64,000 nucleotides of DNA. It comes from Euonymus europaeus. Its lineage: Eukaryota > Streptophyta > Magnoliopsida > Celastrales > Celastraceae. Made by a program: the position numbers and the translations under genes. The stretch spans positions 6,212,501 to 6,276,500 of the forward strand of contig OY756965.1 of the NCBI GenBank assembly GCA_963580455.1. The letters run 5' to 3'. The notes below the pieces were generated by a model that was not told the origin of the DNA, ran no database searches, and worked only from the letters and a program-made list of their open reading frames with translations. Shown here in pieces: positions 25,893 to 35,840 of the stretch (its first letter is position 1; the number at the start of each line of letters is the position of its first letter).

Positions 25893-28038
25893 TGTAACGC
25901 CCCAACCCGGGAGGCGCTACTGTTTAAACCTAATTTAATATCTATAAGATATTAAATCTCCACATTATCACAAAATATTAAATCTTAATTTCTCCAACTA
26001 AATCCGTAAATTTTCTACCGAAATTTCGGCAGCATCTCCCCGTATATCGGAGAATGCCCACCTGAAATACGCAGCACATATTCAGCAATATATAAGGCCT
26101 CCAGCCATCACATCACAAGCAATCACAATCCTAGGCAGGGCCTCCGGCCATCTACAGCATGCATCCGCAATACATAATAAATCACAATCATCATACATGT
26201 ATCAACATGCAATATCACAATAAGATTCATTCCCAGGTACAGGAGTCCTATCACAAGGCACCCTCCTATCCGTACCATCCACACACCGTCAAGGTGTTCA
26301 TAAACGTAGTCACATACACAATTCTCAATTCGTGCATAAAATATCAAACATAATAAAGAAAGTTAATTCTTTATTCTAACCCATCCTAGTGTCTTCAGGT
26401 GGCACCATGTCATCCCACCTCCTACAGATCCGCAGTGCCGGTATCCGTACCAGTCTCGCCTGTGTGGAAGGGAAATACAGAAAAGGGTGAGCAATGGCTC
26501 AGTAGGGGTAATGAGGATACCAAAATATAATAGCTGAATAAAAAGATTAAGTCAATGTAGCAACATGCCAAGACTATGAGTCACCATCACAAATACTCAT
26601 CAAACCGTGGTCTCGTTTCCTACCGTGAGTCCCAATGGGATGACGCCTCGGCATCCATCCCCACACATCGATATCGGTGAACACTGCCACCATACGACTC
26701 AATAAGGAAACCATGACCAATTACAAGACACCAGTCTTGTCCATACTGACTCGGGTTCTCTGAACCGATTCCTCGGAATCTCAGTATGTTGCCTCATATA
26801 GGAGTCATTCGGTTGCAACCAAGCCGAGGTTCCACAACCCTCCTCCCATATGACGTTCACACAACCTACGGAAGTCACGAAACCATATTCGCACTTCCAT
26901 GTGGCTCTAATGCAACAATGTCATGCCATGAATTTAATATAGCGATAAACAAATCCTAGTTATATATTTAACTAGTCATGATGCATGAATAAGAACCAAA
27001 CATGCTTGATATAAGACCAAGCAATCAACCGGGAATGCAAACTAATATTTAGGAAAATTTGAGAATAACCCTAGGTCCGTTTTTCCCTAGGGAGCAAATA
27101 GGGAAAAACACAAACATGAATAACCATGAAGATTAAAAACGCATTTTTAGATAACAAGAAATAATCGAAAGATTGGGCTAGTATTCCCCTACCTCGAATC
27201 CACGTAATTTCACAAAAAATTGGAAATTTCCAATTTCTAGGGTTTGAACCCCCAACCTAATATATGGCAAATTCACCACCCATTTCACAATTTATATCTC
27301 TCAATAACATATACCAATGTAAATTAAACCATAATTTCAAGAATCCTACCTTTCTCTCTCTAGGATTTCCACCCAAAGCTCTCTAGCTTGAAAATCTTCC
27401 AATCAACTCAAATCTAACAAATACATACACAATTAAGAATAAATCAATCTATTTAAACCTCATTATCTCAAATAATCCATATTCAAGCTCTAATCTTCAA
27501 AACTCATAAAACCTAACTATGGCAATCTATAGAACCTTACCTTAACCTTGAACTCTTTGACAAATTATTGTTGAATCTTGTTAAGCACCTCAATCTTGCC
27601 CCAAAACTCACTCTTTTCTTCTCCCCCTTTCTTCTCTTTCTTTCTTCTTTCTTTCTCTTCTCTTCGGCTTCTCACTGTCGTCTCGTTTTTTTTTTCTTTG
27701 TGAAATGTCGCTGGCTTCCAGCGACATTTCATTCCTATATTTTTTTTATTTTTTTTTTTAAAAAACAATTGGACTTGGCCACAAATTGGCCAACTCACGT
27801 GGCCAATTTGTGGCCCATAATTGCCCACTTTCGGTGGGCAATTACATGCCCACCGAAAGTGGACATTTGTTTTTTTTTTTTTAAAATTAATTAATAAAAT
27901 TTACGTATTAAATTTTATTAATGACAAATCCATTCGTAGTCTAGTTTATTATTTTTATTAGTCTCCCAAACTCGAACTAACAATAATAATTGCTATTATT
28001 ATTTTTCTTCTTGAATATTTTCGGGTCGGGGTATTACA
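25893..28038 (-). mobile_element. Chromovirus-type LTR (2146 bp)
   Basis: On the - strand it starts TGTAATACCCCGACCCG and ends GGGTTGGGGCGTTACA. It is preceded on that strand by the purine tract ctttaagggggaaaggatg, a typical polypurine tract. Related LTRs are at 37464-39550 and 63952. The region 27690-27865 near its 5' end holds strong hairpins. The small ORFs inside (26123-26353, 27565-27894) are not genes. Confidence 0.85.
27700..27865. repeat. Cluster of hairpins in the chromovirus LTR
   Basis: Three inverted repeats follow one another: gaaatgtcgctgg with ccagcgacatttc; tggccacaaattggcca with tggccaatttgtggcc; and ccactttcggtgggc with gcccaccgaaagtgg. A further tgcccac/gtgggca pair nests in the last. 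They may structure the LTR transcript or mark the sequence as rearrangement-prone. Confidence 0.85.
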
Positions 28039-28640
28039 TCCTTTCCCCCTTAAAGAAATTTCGTCCTCGAAATTTAAAACATACCAATTTTCGTGAACAA
28101 ATGCGGATACTTCTCCTTCATTTTTGACTCGAGTTCCCATGTGGCTTCTTCCGCCCCGTGATACATCCACATAACTTTCACAAGTGGAATTACACTCGAT
28201 CTTGTGACTTTATCTTGTCGATCCAGAATCTTTACCGGTTGAAGAGTGGTTACACTCTTCCTCCACTTCTAAGGTAGTCCAATCCAACACATGTGTAGAG
28301 TCTGGCTCATACTTCCGGAGCATAGAGACATGAAATACGTCGTGTACCTTTGACAACTTCGGGGGAAGTGCCAAACGATATGCCACCGGTCCGACAAGCT
28401 CAAGAATCTCAAATGGCCCCACAAACCTCGGCGCCAACTTTCCTTGCTTGCTGTACCGTTGTATGCCGCGTCTTGGACTAACTTTTAGGAATACCTTATC
28501 TCCAACTGCAAATTCTAATGGCCTTCTCCTCTGAGCTGTGAGTAATCGCTTCTTGATCTCCTCAACTCGTTCCTCTGCTTCCTTGACCATATCCGGCCCC
28601 GAGACTACTTTCATACAACTAGGACCCAACCCCAGATCCT
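28039..28640 (-). pseudogene. 3' end of chromovirus pol: integrase C-terminus plus chromodomain-like tail
   Basis: The frame at 28210-28629 carries the plant chromovirus signature VGDKVFLKVSPRRG, then KLAPRFVGPFEIL, GPVAYRLALPP, VHDVFHVSMLRKY and HVLDW. This is the integrase C-terminal region that helps bind target chromatin. After a frameshift near 28252 the sequence continues in another frame as PVKILDRQDKV ... LVKVMWMYHGAEEATWELES, the chromodomain-like motif V-W--H---EEATWE that targets heterochromatin. The stop is followed by the polypurine tract and LTR. Upstream coding sequence is missing: the frame stops being recognisable at about 28640, where the SINE-like units begin. It is not functional. 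Confidence 0.85.
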
Positions 28641-28649
28641 ACGTAGAGC

Positions 28650-28960
28650 CGTAACCTGGCTTCGATACCATGGCTTAGTTGGTAGCATATCAGGTCATGG
28701 ACCGGTGTGTTAAAGGGAGGTCAGGAGGTCGATTCCTGTCTCCAACAACCTCCTTGGTATATCACTTAAGTGTGGATTCAAGGAATGGGTTGGGCTGCCT
28801 GGTCCATGGGCCTAGGAAGTACCTAGCCGCCAGTCATGCCGTTGGGCCCCTTGGCACCATAAGCCATGGCTTAGTTGGTAGCATATGGTGCCAAGGGCCC
28901 TATGTTAAAGGCTGGGGGTCAAGAGTTCGACTCCTACCAGCAACAACCCGGGCGAAGGCC
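28650..28960 (+). mobile_element. Two tandem tRNA-derived SINE-like units
   Basis: Two units 196 bp apart each carry an RNA polymerase III-type A box, TGGCTTAGTTGG (28671-28682 and 28867-28878), and a B box, ggtcgattcc (28727-28736) and gttcgactcc (28925-28934). A-to-B spacing is 56 and 58 bp, longer than a normal tRNA and closer to Ser/Leu-type tRNAs. The first B box sits in a perfect T-arm-like stem, CAGGA/TCCTG. The second A box lies in the loop of a hairpin formed by ccttggcaccata and tatggtgccaagg. No full cloverleaf is evident, so these are SINE heads or relics and not tRNA genes. The 3' extent is unclear. Confidence 0.55.
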
Positions 28961-29047
28961 AGATGGGTTGGGGGTGGGGCCCATGGAGCGTGAATGTGAG
29001 ACGCCTGTGGACTGGACCGTTGGGTACCTTAGGGCAGGGTCGTCACA

Positions 29048-29339
29048 GTGGAATTATTTAAATTGGACTTGTTGATGTGTGTACTGTTGTGGGTAGATTC
29101 ACAATGTTTTTGTGGTAATACTTGATGATACATTGTTTTGAATGTTTGTGGGTATCATTTTGATAAACCCTCACAAGACAACACTTATTCACTAGGGACA
29201 TCCAGGGGTTTAACGACTTGTTTCATATGCTAAATGCACCTGCGATTCTTGCTAGAGTGAGTTTAGTTGTTGAAACTTTTATTTAGCCTACGTTTGATTT
29301 TGATCCTCCTTGAGGACGAGAAAAAGATAAGTGTGGGGG
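29048..29339 (+). repeat. Second copy of the Athila-like 3' region, part 2
   Basis: This continues 25413-25892 after the insertion and matches 6170-6443, ending in the same polypurine-like aaaaagataagtgtggggg. Confidence 0.8.
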
Positions 29340-30467
29340 TGTTGATATATCCATTTTATACCAAATAATCTCGTCTATTTTAGGATGAAATTGATATATT
29401 TTTTATGTGATTCCTTGATATTTTGACTTTCAGGAAATATGCATCAAGTTATACCCAAATTAGTTGAATTTTGGAAGTTTGATGCAAACAAATGTTGCTT
29501 GAGCACTGCGTACCGCTCAAGCATCACTATGCAAACATAGATTAATATTACAAATTCGCCAAGTATGTAACTTAATAAAATTAGTAAGTTAGTCAACCAT
29601 TAGGGTTTGAAAAGTCAAAAAATTGTAAAACAATAGATGAAGGGGGCAACTATCACTTTGAGATATAGATACGCATAACACAAAGAAGAAAGCTTACACA
29701 GGAGGATCTTCCAAGGAATCTCCAAGCACCCATTCCATCCATTTAAGGGGTTCTTTTTTCTCTAATATAGTTCCTAATTCTTACTAGTTTATGCTTTTTG
29801 TTATTGAACATGAGTTGTAACTAAGCTATTTTCATATTGGGGTTTTTGATGTAACCTATCATGAGGATTACTAGTTAATTGATTATTGGTATGCATTTTT
29901 AGTTCATTAGCTATTGTTTTTGATCTTTGTGCTTATAAGTTTGTTGCGTATTTGAATGCTTGATCACCATTTGAGTATGCATATGGACTAAACTAGCTAA
30001 GACTAAGTAACGGCCATAATTCACATGCCTTAGTGGACTTAAGATTGAGAAAATTGATTATCGAAGATTTGACCACAAATTAGATGATTAATTGGTTGGC
30101 ATAGATTTTTAGAACTTAATGGGTCATTAGCCTTGCATTAACAACTGCGATCGAACATAATTAACCATTGATAGTGATACGAGTTGGCACCGCGACTGAA
30201 TGAACCAACATATTTGGGGGAAAAATCAACCCTTGAACTGAAGTTAAAGTTGTATGCTTGATAATTGTTACTCGTAGTCTAATTGTGTGGTGAAATCATT
30301 ATGCCAGTATTCCCTTTCGTTATTTGAAATCCAAGATTGTTATGGTTTATTTTAATTGTTGAGTTAAGTGAATTAGTTGACCTTTACTTTTCCTCAGGGA
30401 ATTCGACCTCGTACTTGCTAAGGATATGTTCATTAAGTTAAAAGATACATTGGGATTGGTTGATGCA
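29340..30467 (+). mobile_element. LTR of the Athila-like element (fuller copy)
   Basis: It starts TGTTGATATATCC and matches the truncated LTR at 6444-6690, then continues with ggaattcgacctcgtacttgc near 30395, a phrase typical of the downstream part of such LTRs. I set the end at ttgatgca (30467), which restores a CA end and gives a 1128-bp LTR. No TSD can be tested because the 5' LTR is outside the window. Confidence 0.6.
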
Positions 30468-33400
30468 CCTTAATTAAATATTTGTCTGAGTGCATGCCCT
30501 TTAATAGTGTTCACTTCAGTTTGTATCCACTTTTCTTTGACATATTTCAATTGATATCTATGTCAAATTGTCGTGATAACTTAGTACTTGGAAATATTGT
30601 GAAAGAGATGCATGTTTGTAAGAGGAGTCCCTATATGGTTTGAACATGTTATTCTTCTTAAATGTGAACCATTAATTCTTCAATTGATATTCTCATATAT
30701 TCGCCAAAATATACATTCAAAGAATTCTTATGGGAGAGATAGATGATGTACTTAGGGAGAGCTAGTTGAGATAGCTGATGCATTTTATGGTTTTTAAATC
30801 TTACATTATTTTAAAGTTGCATGTACTCTAATATTGTCGCAACGAGGGTCATGACGCGGATCGGCATTTTGAAAGGAGAGAAAATGTAAAATTAAGCCGC
30901 CAGCAATTGATTATAGTGCAATTGAACACTAAAATGTTAGGTCTACAAACAAGGAAAAAATGGTAAGGGAGCCTATTGATTATGGGGAAGGTGTTAGGCA
31001 CCCCACAACTCTCTAATCGGTTACCTAATTGATTTTCATGTTTTTTCTTTAAAAATGTTTTATATGTCCCAATTTGTTTTAATGATTTTTTCATATGCTC
31101 GAAAAATCATTTATTGTCAAATGGGTGGAAGAAGTTCCATTAATTTTGAATAAATGATAAAACCAATTTTTTGAAGTGATACCATAAATAAACTCTTTTG
31201 AACGAAGCTGAATACTTTCAAGTCCTCATTCTAATCAGTTTTAAATACAATATCTAAATAGATTGGGATTTTCTTAGGTCCATCCCCATGAAAGAGAAGA
31301 CCGCGTCCATCCCCTTCCAGATGATGCCACATGTTTTTTTATTAAAAATAGGATGGTCTTTTCACAAGTGAGTACACGTAAAAATTATTTTAATTATGCG
31401 TCTCTTTAAAAAAATTATCACAATGGACATAATTATTTTATTAACTGTTAGTTGACGGAAAAAATCAAACAATTAAACAAGTGTTTTTTTATCAATTACT
31501 ACAATCTTTAGTGTAGGCATTGATGTTGGGTTGGACATGGCAGAGCTGTGAATGAGTTTGGTATATTCGATTTCAATCATCCCCACCGCTTCTCCTATCC
31601 AATCAAGGGAATTCTGGCAGTCGACCAGTTATCGGAGAAGGGATCCATGGAATACTATTCGACTATGGCCCACTTAGACCAAGTAATGCGTGGCCGACTT
31701 CTAGTAGAGTCGGACGGCCCTCACTTTCTTCAATGGCAATGATACTCTTGACTATTTGAATAGCAGTATCCGACGAAGATGCTTGTGATTTGTTAGATGA
31801 AAAGGATGATGTTGATGACATCATCACGTCATAAGTTTGATAAAAAAAAATTTAAAAAAATTCATCCTGTTGAAGACTACACTTAAACAAAAAAAAAATT
31901 ATTTTGGTTTGCTTTTTTGGAGTACCAATTCGGTCAGATGGTTGCAATGCCGACAACCACAATTCTGAAGAGGTGAAGGCGAAGAGACAAGAATGACAAC
32001 AATAAGAATCAATTTCACTCTTTGACACAGGGGAAAATTGATGATGAATAAGATTCTAGATATTGGAGAATGCAGAGCTACTCGACCGATCTTACTGAAC
32101 AGAGGAGACCGGTTTTCGCAAGAGGGTTTCATTGAAGATAATAAGCTTTGTTGTGTAGAAGACAACACCTGTCCCGTTTATGATGTCTGATGAATAAAGG
32201 ATCTAATTGTCTTTTACTTCTTTTAAATTTAATTTAATTGAGTCAATATTTTTTATAATTATTAAGTGAATCAATGGTCAATAAACAAGTTTAAGATCTT
32301 ACGGACAAGAAGGGGGGTGGATTGGGGGAGGACAAGACAGGGGGAGGACCTAAAAGGGTCCCAGATTGATTGAATCTTTTTCATTTGTTCCTTTTATTCT
32401 AAGATAAAATCCATATTCTCAAATGAAACGTTATGAAGGATCAATACTTTGAAACCCTTGAATGCCCACTTGAAAGATATTCTATACATTTATGCCAAAA
32501 TATATTTGATTATTCCTTAACATGCATATTAATTTATCTAACCTAACATACAAGAAAGATAAAATAGGATCTAAAAAATCCAAATTACTTAATCCAACCT
32601 ATTATAAAAAATCCCAAAAAAAATTTGAAACCCAAATATTGTAAAGAGTCCAATAACTACTCAAAGACCCAATATCACATTTTAATTGGCCCATACAAAA
32701 TATAAGAAAGCCCAACACGCAAATGGCTAAAGAACTACCCAAAAAACCCAATACATTCAAATTGAATCTGGCCCATAATAATGACTTAAACAAACTCATA
32801 TGCCCACAAAATACACATCCCCCTAGAAATACTAACTTGGCCTATATTTTGAAAGCAAAGCCTCTGTCCCAATTAAGACAACACAAACTACTTATAACAA
32901 AAACCACTCCTAGCCCAAAAACAAACATATGTGCCATCCAATTTCATGTCAAATACATGTCTAGCAAAAAAAAGTATCCGACCCATAACACAACAGTGGA
33001 CGCATTGGTCAACCAACCAGCAAAGGCCTGACACTGTTCATCTTCTTCCTCTAGCTTCCCCTGCAATTGAAACACCCAAAGCACAAAGCCAGCAAAAGTC
33101 CAAGAAGAAACCGAACAAGATGATTCAACCAAAACATACCATAAAAAAATGAGCAAAATCCATTGAACAAACCTTCTAAATGCCCTTGTGCCTTCTAAAT
33201 GTCTGGAGGAGTCAGCTTTCTTCTCTAGTCGCGGTTCTCTTCCATACTTCTCTCTGTTGTTTGTTTTTTCTTCTCTGCTCCATATCTCTCTAACAATTTC
33301 CTCTTGGTTCTGCTGTTTGAAAAGGGCCCCCATCTAACAATTTATCCTTTTTTTCCTCTTTTTTTTGGCTCCGTTTCCCCTCCTCCCCTTTCTTCCGGAT

Positions 33401-33560
33401 CTCTTCTATCTTTTGTAGGCAACAGCCCCCACATCTCCAACTATATTTCTCTTTATTTCACCCATGCCTTGTTAATGCTCACCCGCCCATGCCTCTTCTC
33501 TGCTTTAAAAAACCATCAAAACAAAACTTTATATTTTTGGTTTTTTTTTAAAAAATAGCC
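30468..33560. other. Unassigned intergenic stretch
   Basis: No gene is supported. At 30843-31020 the phrases gggaaggtgttaggcacccc and cgcaacgagggtcatgacg recall leader or LTR parts of Tat/Ogre-type retroelements, suggesting a fragment. At 31548-31742 a 64-residue frame (NEFGIFDFNHPHRFSYP) and at 31899-32168 an antisense frame look somewhat protein-like but match nothing I know. 32600-33300 is AT-rich with repeated gcccaa/cccaat. 33160-33450 is pyrimidine-rich. Confidence 0.5.
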
Positions 33561-33654
33561 CTTTTTAAACATCAAATTATAACTTTAGCCCCATATTTTT
33601 TATAATTTCATAACTAACTATTTTTACCTATGAAAAGACTAGCCTACCCTCAAA

Positions 33655-33720
33655 TTCCATTTCTCCCCAAAATCATTTAACAAATAAAAAACTTAAAAAA
33701 TAAAAAATCATGTTAGAAAC
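33655..33720 (+). repeat. Left terminal inverted repeat of the MULE (candidate)
   Basis: Bases about 33660-33705 (ccccaaaatcatttaacaaa, then cttaaaaaataaaaa) align with the reverse complement of about 59745-59795. The similarity is imperfect and partly low-complexity. Confidence 0.5.
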
Positions 33721-33779
33721 CCTTCTTCATGCCTTCTTCACGCCTCACTTCTGGTTCTTCTCATTTTTCATTTTCATCT

Positions 33780-33990
33780 ACTGCAACTCACTCTCTCACT
33801 CTCTCTCTAAGGTAGAGGAAGAAAATGAAGAAAATGGAACAGCAAGAAGGTTGTCGTGCTCTCTCTCTCTCGCTTTCTCTCTATACCGTGCTATCTCACA
33901 CTCTTTCTCTCTACCGTGCTCTCTCACTTCTATCTCTCTCACCATATTGAGATACTCTCTCTCTCTCTCTCAATTTCTCTCATATTCTTG
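33780..33990. repeat. CT-rich microsatellite
   Basis: Interrupted ctctct runs with two copies of taccgtgct lie between the TIR and the first intronic array. The 102- and 66-residue frames across it are composition artefacts. Confidence 0.8.
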
Positions 33991-34200
33991 TATTTGGTGT
34001 CCCTTCTATGTGGATTGACACATGAACTGAAAGTTTTGAATTTTAGTAGGAATTAGATTGTATTCTTAGATTCAAGTGATGCAAACGTAGTTTTGCTTGA
34101 TTATCCATTGAAATTGGTTTGTGGGTTTAGTTTTGTAAACATATATGGAGTTATTGAGAATTGAATTATTTTTAGTGCCTCAGACATGAATGTTTTTTCA

Positions 34201-35420
34201 TTGGTTGAGAACTGGTTGTTATTCAGGTTGAGAACAGAGTAATTGTGAGGTTGAAAACCAAACCGTTTGTCACTAGTTGGGAACTGAATTTTAATCCATT
34301 GGTTGAGAACTGTTTGTTTTTACTTGGTTGAGAACTGTCAGTTTTGATTGGTTGAGAACTACCCATTTTGCCTTGGTTGAGAAATGCATGTTTTTGATTG
34401 ATAGAGAACTGAATGTTTAGATGTGGTTGAGAACTACCTGTTTTGATTGATTGAGAACTGACTGTGATGACGTCAAAAAGGTGTCACTACCGAGAAGACG
34501 ATCAGTTGGTCAGACCTGCTGTCATGCACAGATACCGAGGACGAAGATCCTTCCCAGAAGCCAAACAACCAGGCAGTCAAGTAGCTGTCCAGCCAGTCAG
34601 GTAGCTTACCGACCAGGTAATCTTCTATAGAGGCAAGTCCTTCCTAGGAGTTGATCAGCCAGGCACCCCTGCAGCTGTGCACAATGAACGAAGGTGAGCT
34701 AAAGGCTGCACCAGAGGTAGTCCTCTGGCGTTGGAGCTCCGACGCTCAAGTCAGTTGGTATTTAATCAGGTGAGCTTCTCGGACTAGAGCTCTCAGTTAG
34801 CCAGTACTCAAATTGTGATTAAGTTAGATAATACCTGACTTGCTGAGCTTTATATAGGATTAAGGATCACTGTTGAAGTGGGTCTTCCAATTATGATTGT
34901 GAACCGTACCCATCTGTTTGTCACCTTGGTAGGCCCAGCAGGTGACACACTTATCGAGGAGATTGCCTGGTAAGCTTGACTAATCTTTGGGCGACATATG
35001 ACGTGGCGGAGCACCATTGGTGGGGGTATTTTTGTAATATCAGACTGTTTTGACTTGGTTGAGAAATACCTGTTTATACTTGGTTGAGAAATGTATGTTT
35101 TGATTGGTTGAGAATTGAGTGTATTGACTTGGTTGAGAAATGACTATTTTGACAATGTTGAGAAATGCATGTTTTGAGTGATTGAGAAAAACTTGTTTTC
35201 ACTTGGTTGAGAAATTTCTATTTTGATTTTTTGAGTAATTCCTATTTTGATTAGGTTGAGAACTGGCCGTTTAAACATAGTTGAGAACTGACTGTTTTTT
35301 ATTTGTTGAGAACTACATGTGTTGAGTGGTTGAGTGGTTGAGAACTGCCCTTTTTTATTGGTTGAGAATTGCATATGTTAAGTGTTTGAGAACTCTATGT
35401 TTTTTTTCTTGATAAATATT
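34201..35420 (+). repeat. GGTTGAGAAC minisatellite, 5' block of the transposase gene
   Basis: Imperfect units of about 24 bp, with the consensus ggttgagaactg plus a T-rich half (tgttttgactt), run 34201-34460 and 35048-35420. A solo LTR separates the two parts. It precedes the PB1-like exon and probably lies in a 5' leader intron. Confidence 0.85.
34465..35042 (+). mobile_element. Solo LTR (578 bp), TSD gactg
   Basis: It begins TGATGACGTCAAAAAGG and ends TTTTTGTAATATCA, with identical 5-mers gactg at 34460-34464 and 35043-35047 inside the minisatellite. It is GC-richer than its surroundings. It has a TATA-like gctttatatagg near 34850, which sets the strand. A TGACGTCA palindrome lies at 34468-34475 and a TGACGTGG at 34999-35006; both are ACGT-core sites of the kind plant bZIP factors bind. 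There is no coding sequence. Confidence 0.9.
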
Positions 35421-35840
35421 GTCATTTATAGGATGGTTCGACCAGTCAAAAAATGTAACGTTGAGGAGATAATAAATAGGATGGTTAGACCGGTCATAAA
35501 ATGTAATGTTGAAAACATAATGCTTAAGTTCGTTCGACCAATCAATAAATTTAAAGTCATAATTCACCATTATGGGCTCCTGCAGTTCATTCAAGGAGGA
35601 TCCCCTCGTGTGAAGTACGTTGGGGGATTCATAAATGAGATGAAGTATGACCCTTCGTTGATGGCCATGTTCGTCATTGAATTTTGTATTGACCAGGATT
35701 TGGGTTATGAAGAATATGCATGCTACAACCAGGTACGAAATATGATAGATCTTGAGTATGGACTCCGTATTTTGAAGAATGTAAACGGTTCGTGGATACA
35801 AATGTATACACATCTATGTTACCCCCGATTTTACAAATGA
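35417..35840 (+). pseudogene. MULE transposase N-terminal PB1-like exon
   Basis: The frame contains VIIHHYGLLQF, PRVKYVGGFINEM, EFCIDQDLGYE, YACYNQVRNMIDLEYGLR and ILKNVNGSWIQMYTH. This fits the PB1-like module at the N-terminus of many plant MULE transposases, whose pattern is HHGG-----YVGG---D-----L-----ELGY, then L-DD--V. Upstream there are three near-repeats of MVRPVKKCNVE (RMVRPVIKCNVE, KFVRPINKFKV), which I do not know from the family. The frame ends at 35840 and the next coding exon is at about 37064, beyond an intron filled by the GGTTGAGAAC array. Confidence 0.65.

Larger units (their letters stand above)
25893..29047 (-). mobile_element. Truncated chromovirus-type Ty3/gypsy element, TSD gtgga
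   Basis: The insert has TG...CA ends (TGTAACGCCCC at the left, GTCGTCACA at the right) and identical 5-mers gtgga at 25888-25892 and 29048-29052. Comparing with the uninterrupted copy at about 6150 confirms the empty site. On the - strand it reads: a short LTR-like start (TGTGACGACCCTG), two SINE-like units, the 3' end of pol with a chromodomain-like tail, a polypurine tract, then a 2.1-kb LTR. Most of gag-pol and most of the 5' LTR are missing. Confidence 0.8.
1..30467 (+). mobile_element. Decayed Athila-like Ty3/gypsy element, heavily nested
   Basis: This is the outermost element of the left half. Pieces in order on the + strand are: gag (1-465), gag tail plus retropepsin-like protease (3010-4020), a non-coding 3' region (4021-6443), a purine-rich tract ending GTGTGGGGG, and an LTR beginning TGTTGATATATCC (6444 and again 29340). 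Reverse transcriptase, RNase H and integrase are absent, so a large internal deletion followed the protease. The 5' LTR lies outside the window. The element is interrupted by an LTR-like insertion, a giant inverted-repeat block and a chromovirus remnant. About 1 kb of its 3' end is present twice, on both sides of the inverted-repeat block. Family placement rests on Athila-style gag and protease motifs; the right end is my estimate. Confidence 0.65.

Noticed and set aside
28671..28934. Two tRNA genes
   Set aside because: A and B boxes are present, but the A-to-B distance is too long for most tRNAs and no acceptor stem or full cloverleaf can be drawn; SINE-like is a better call.
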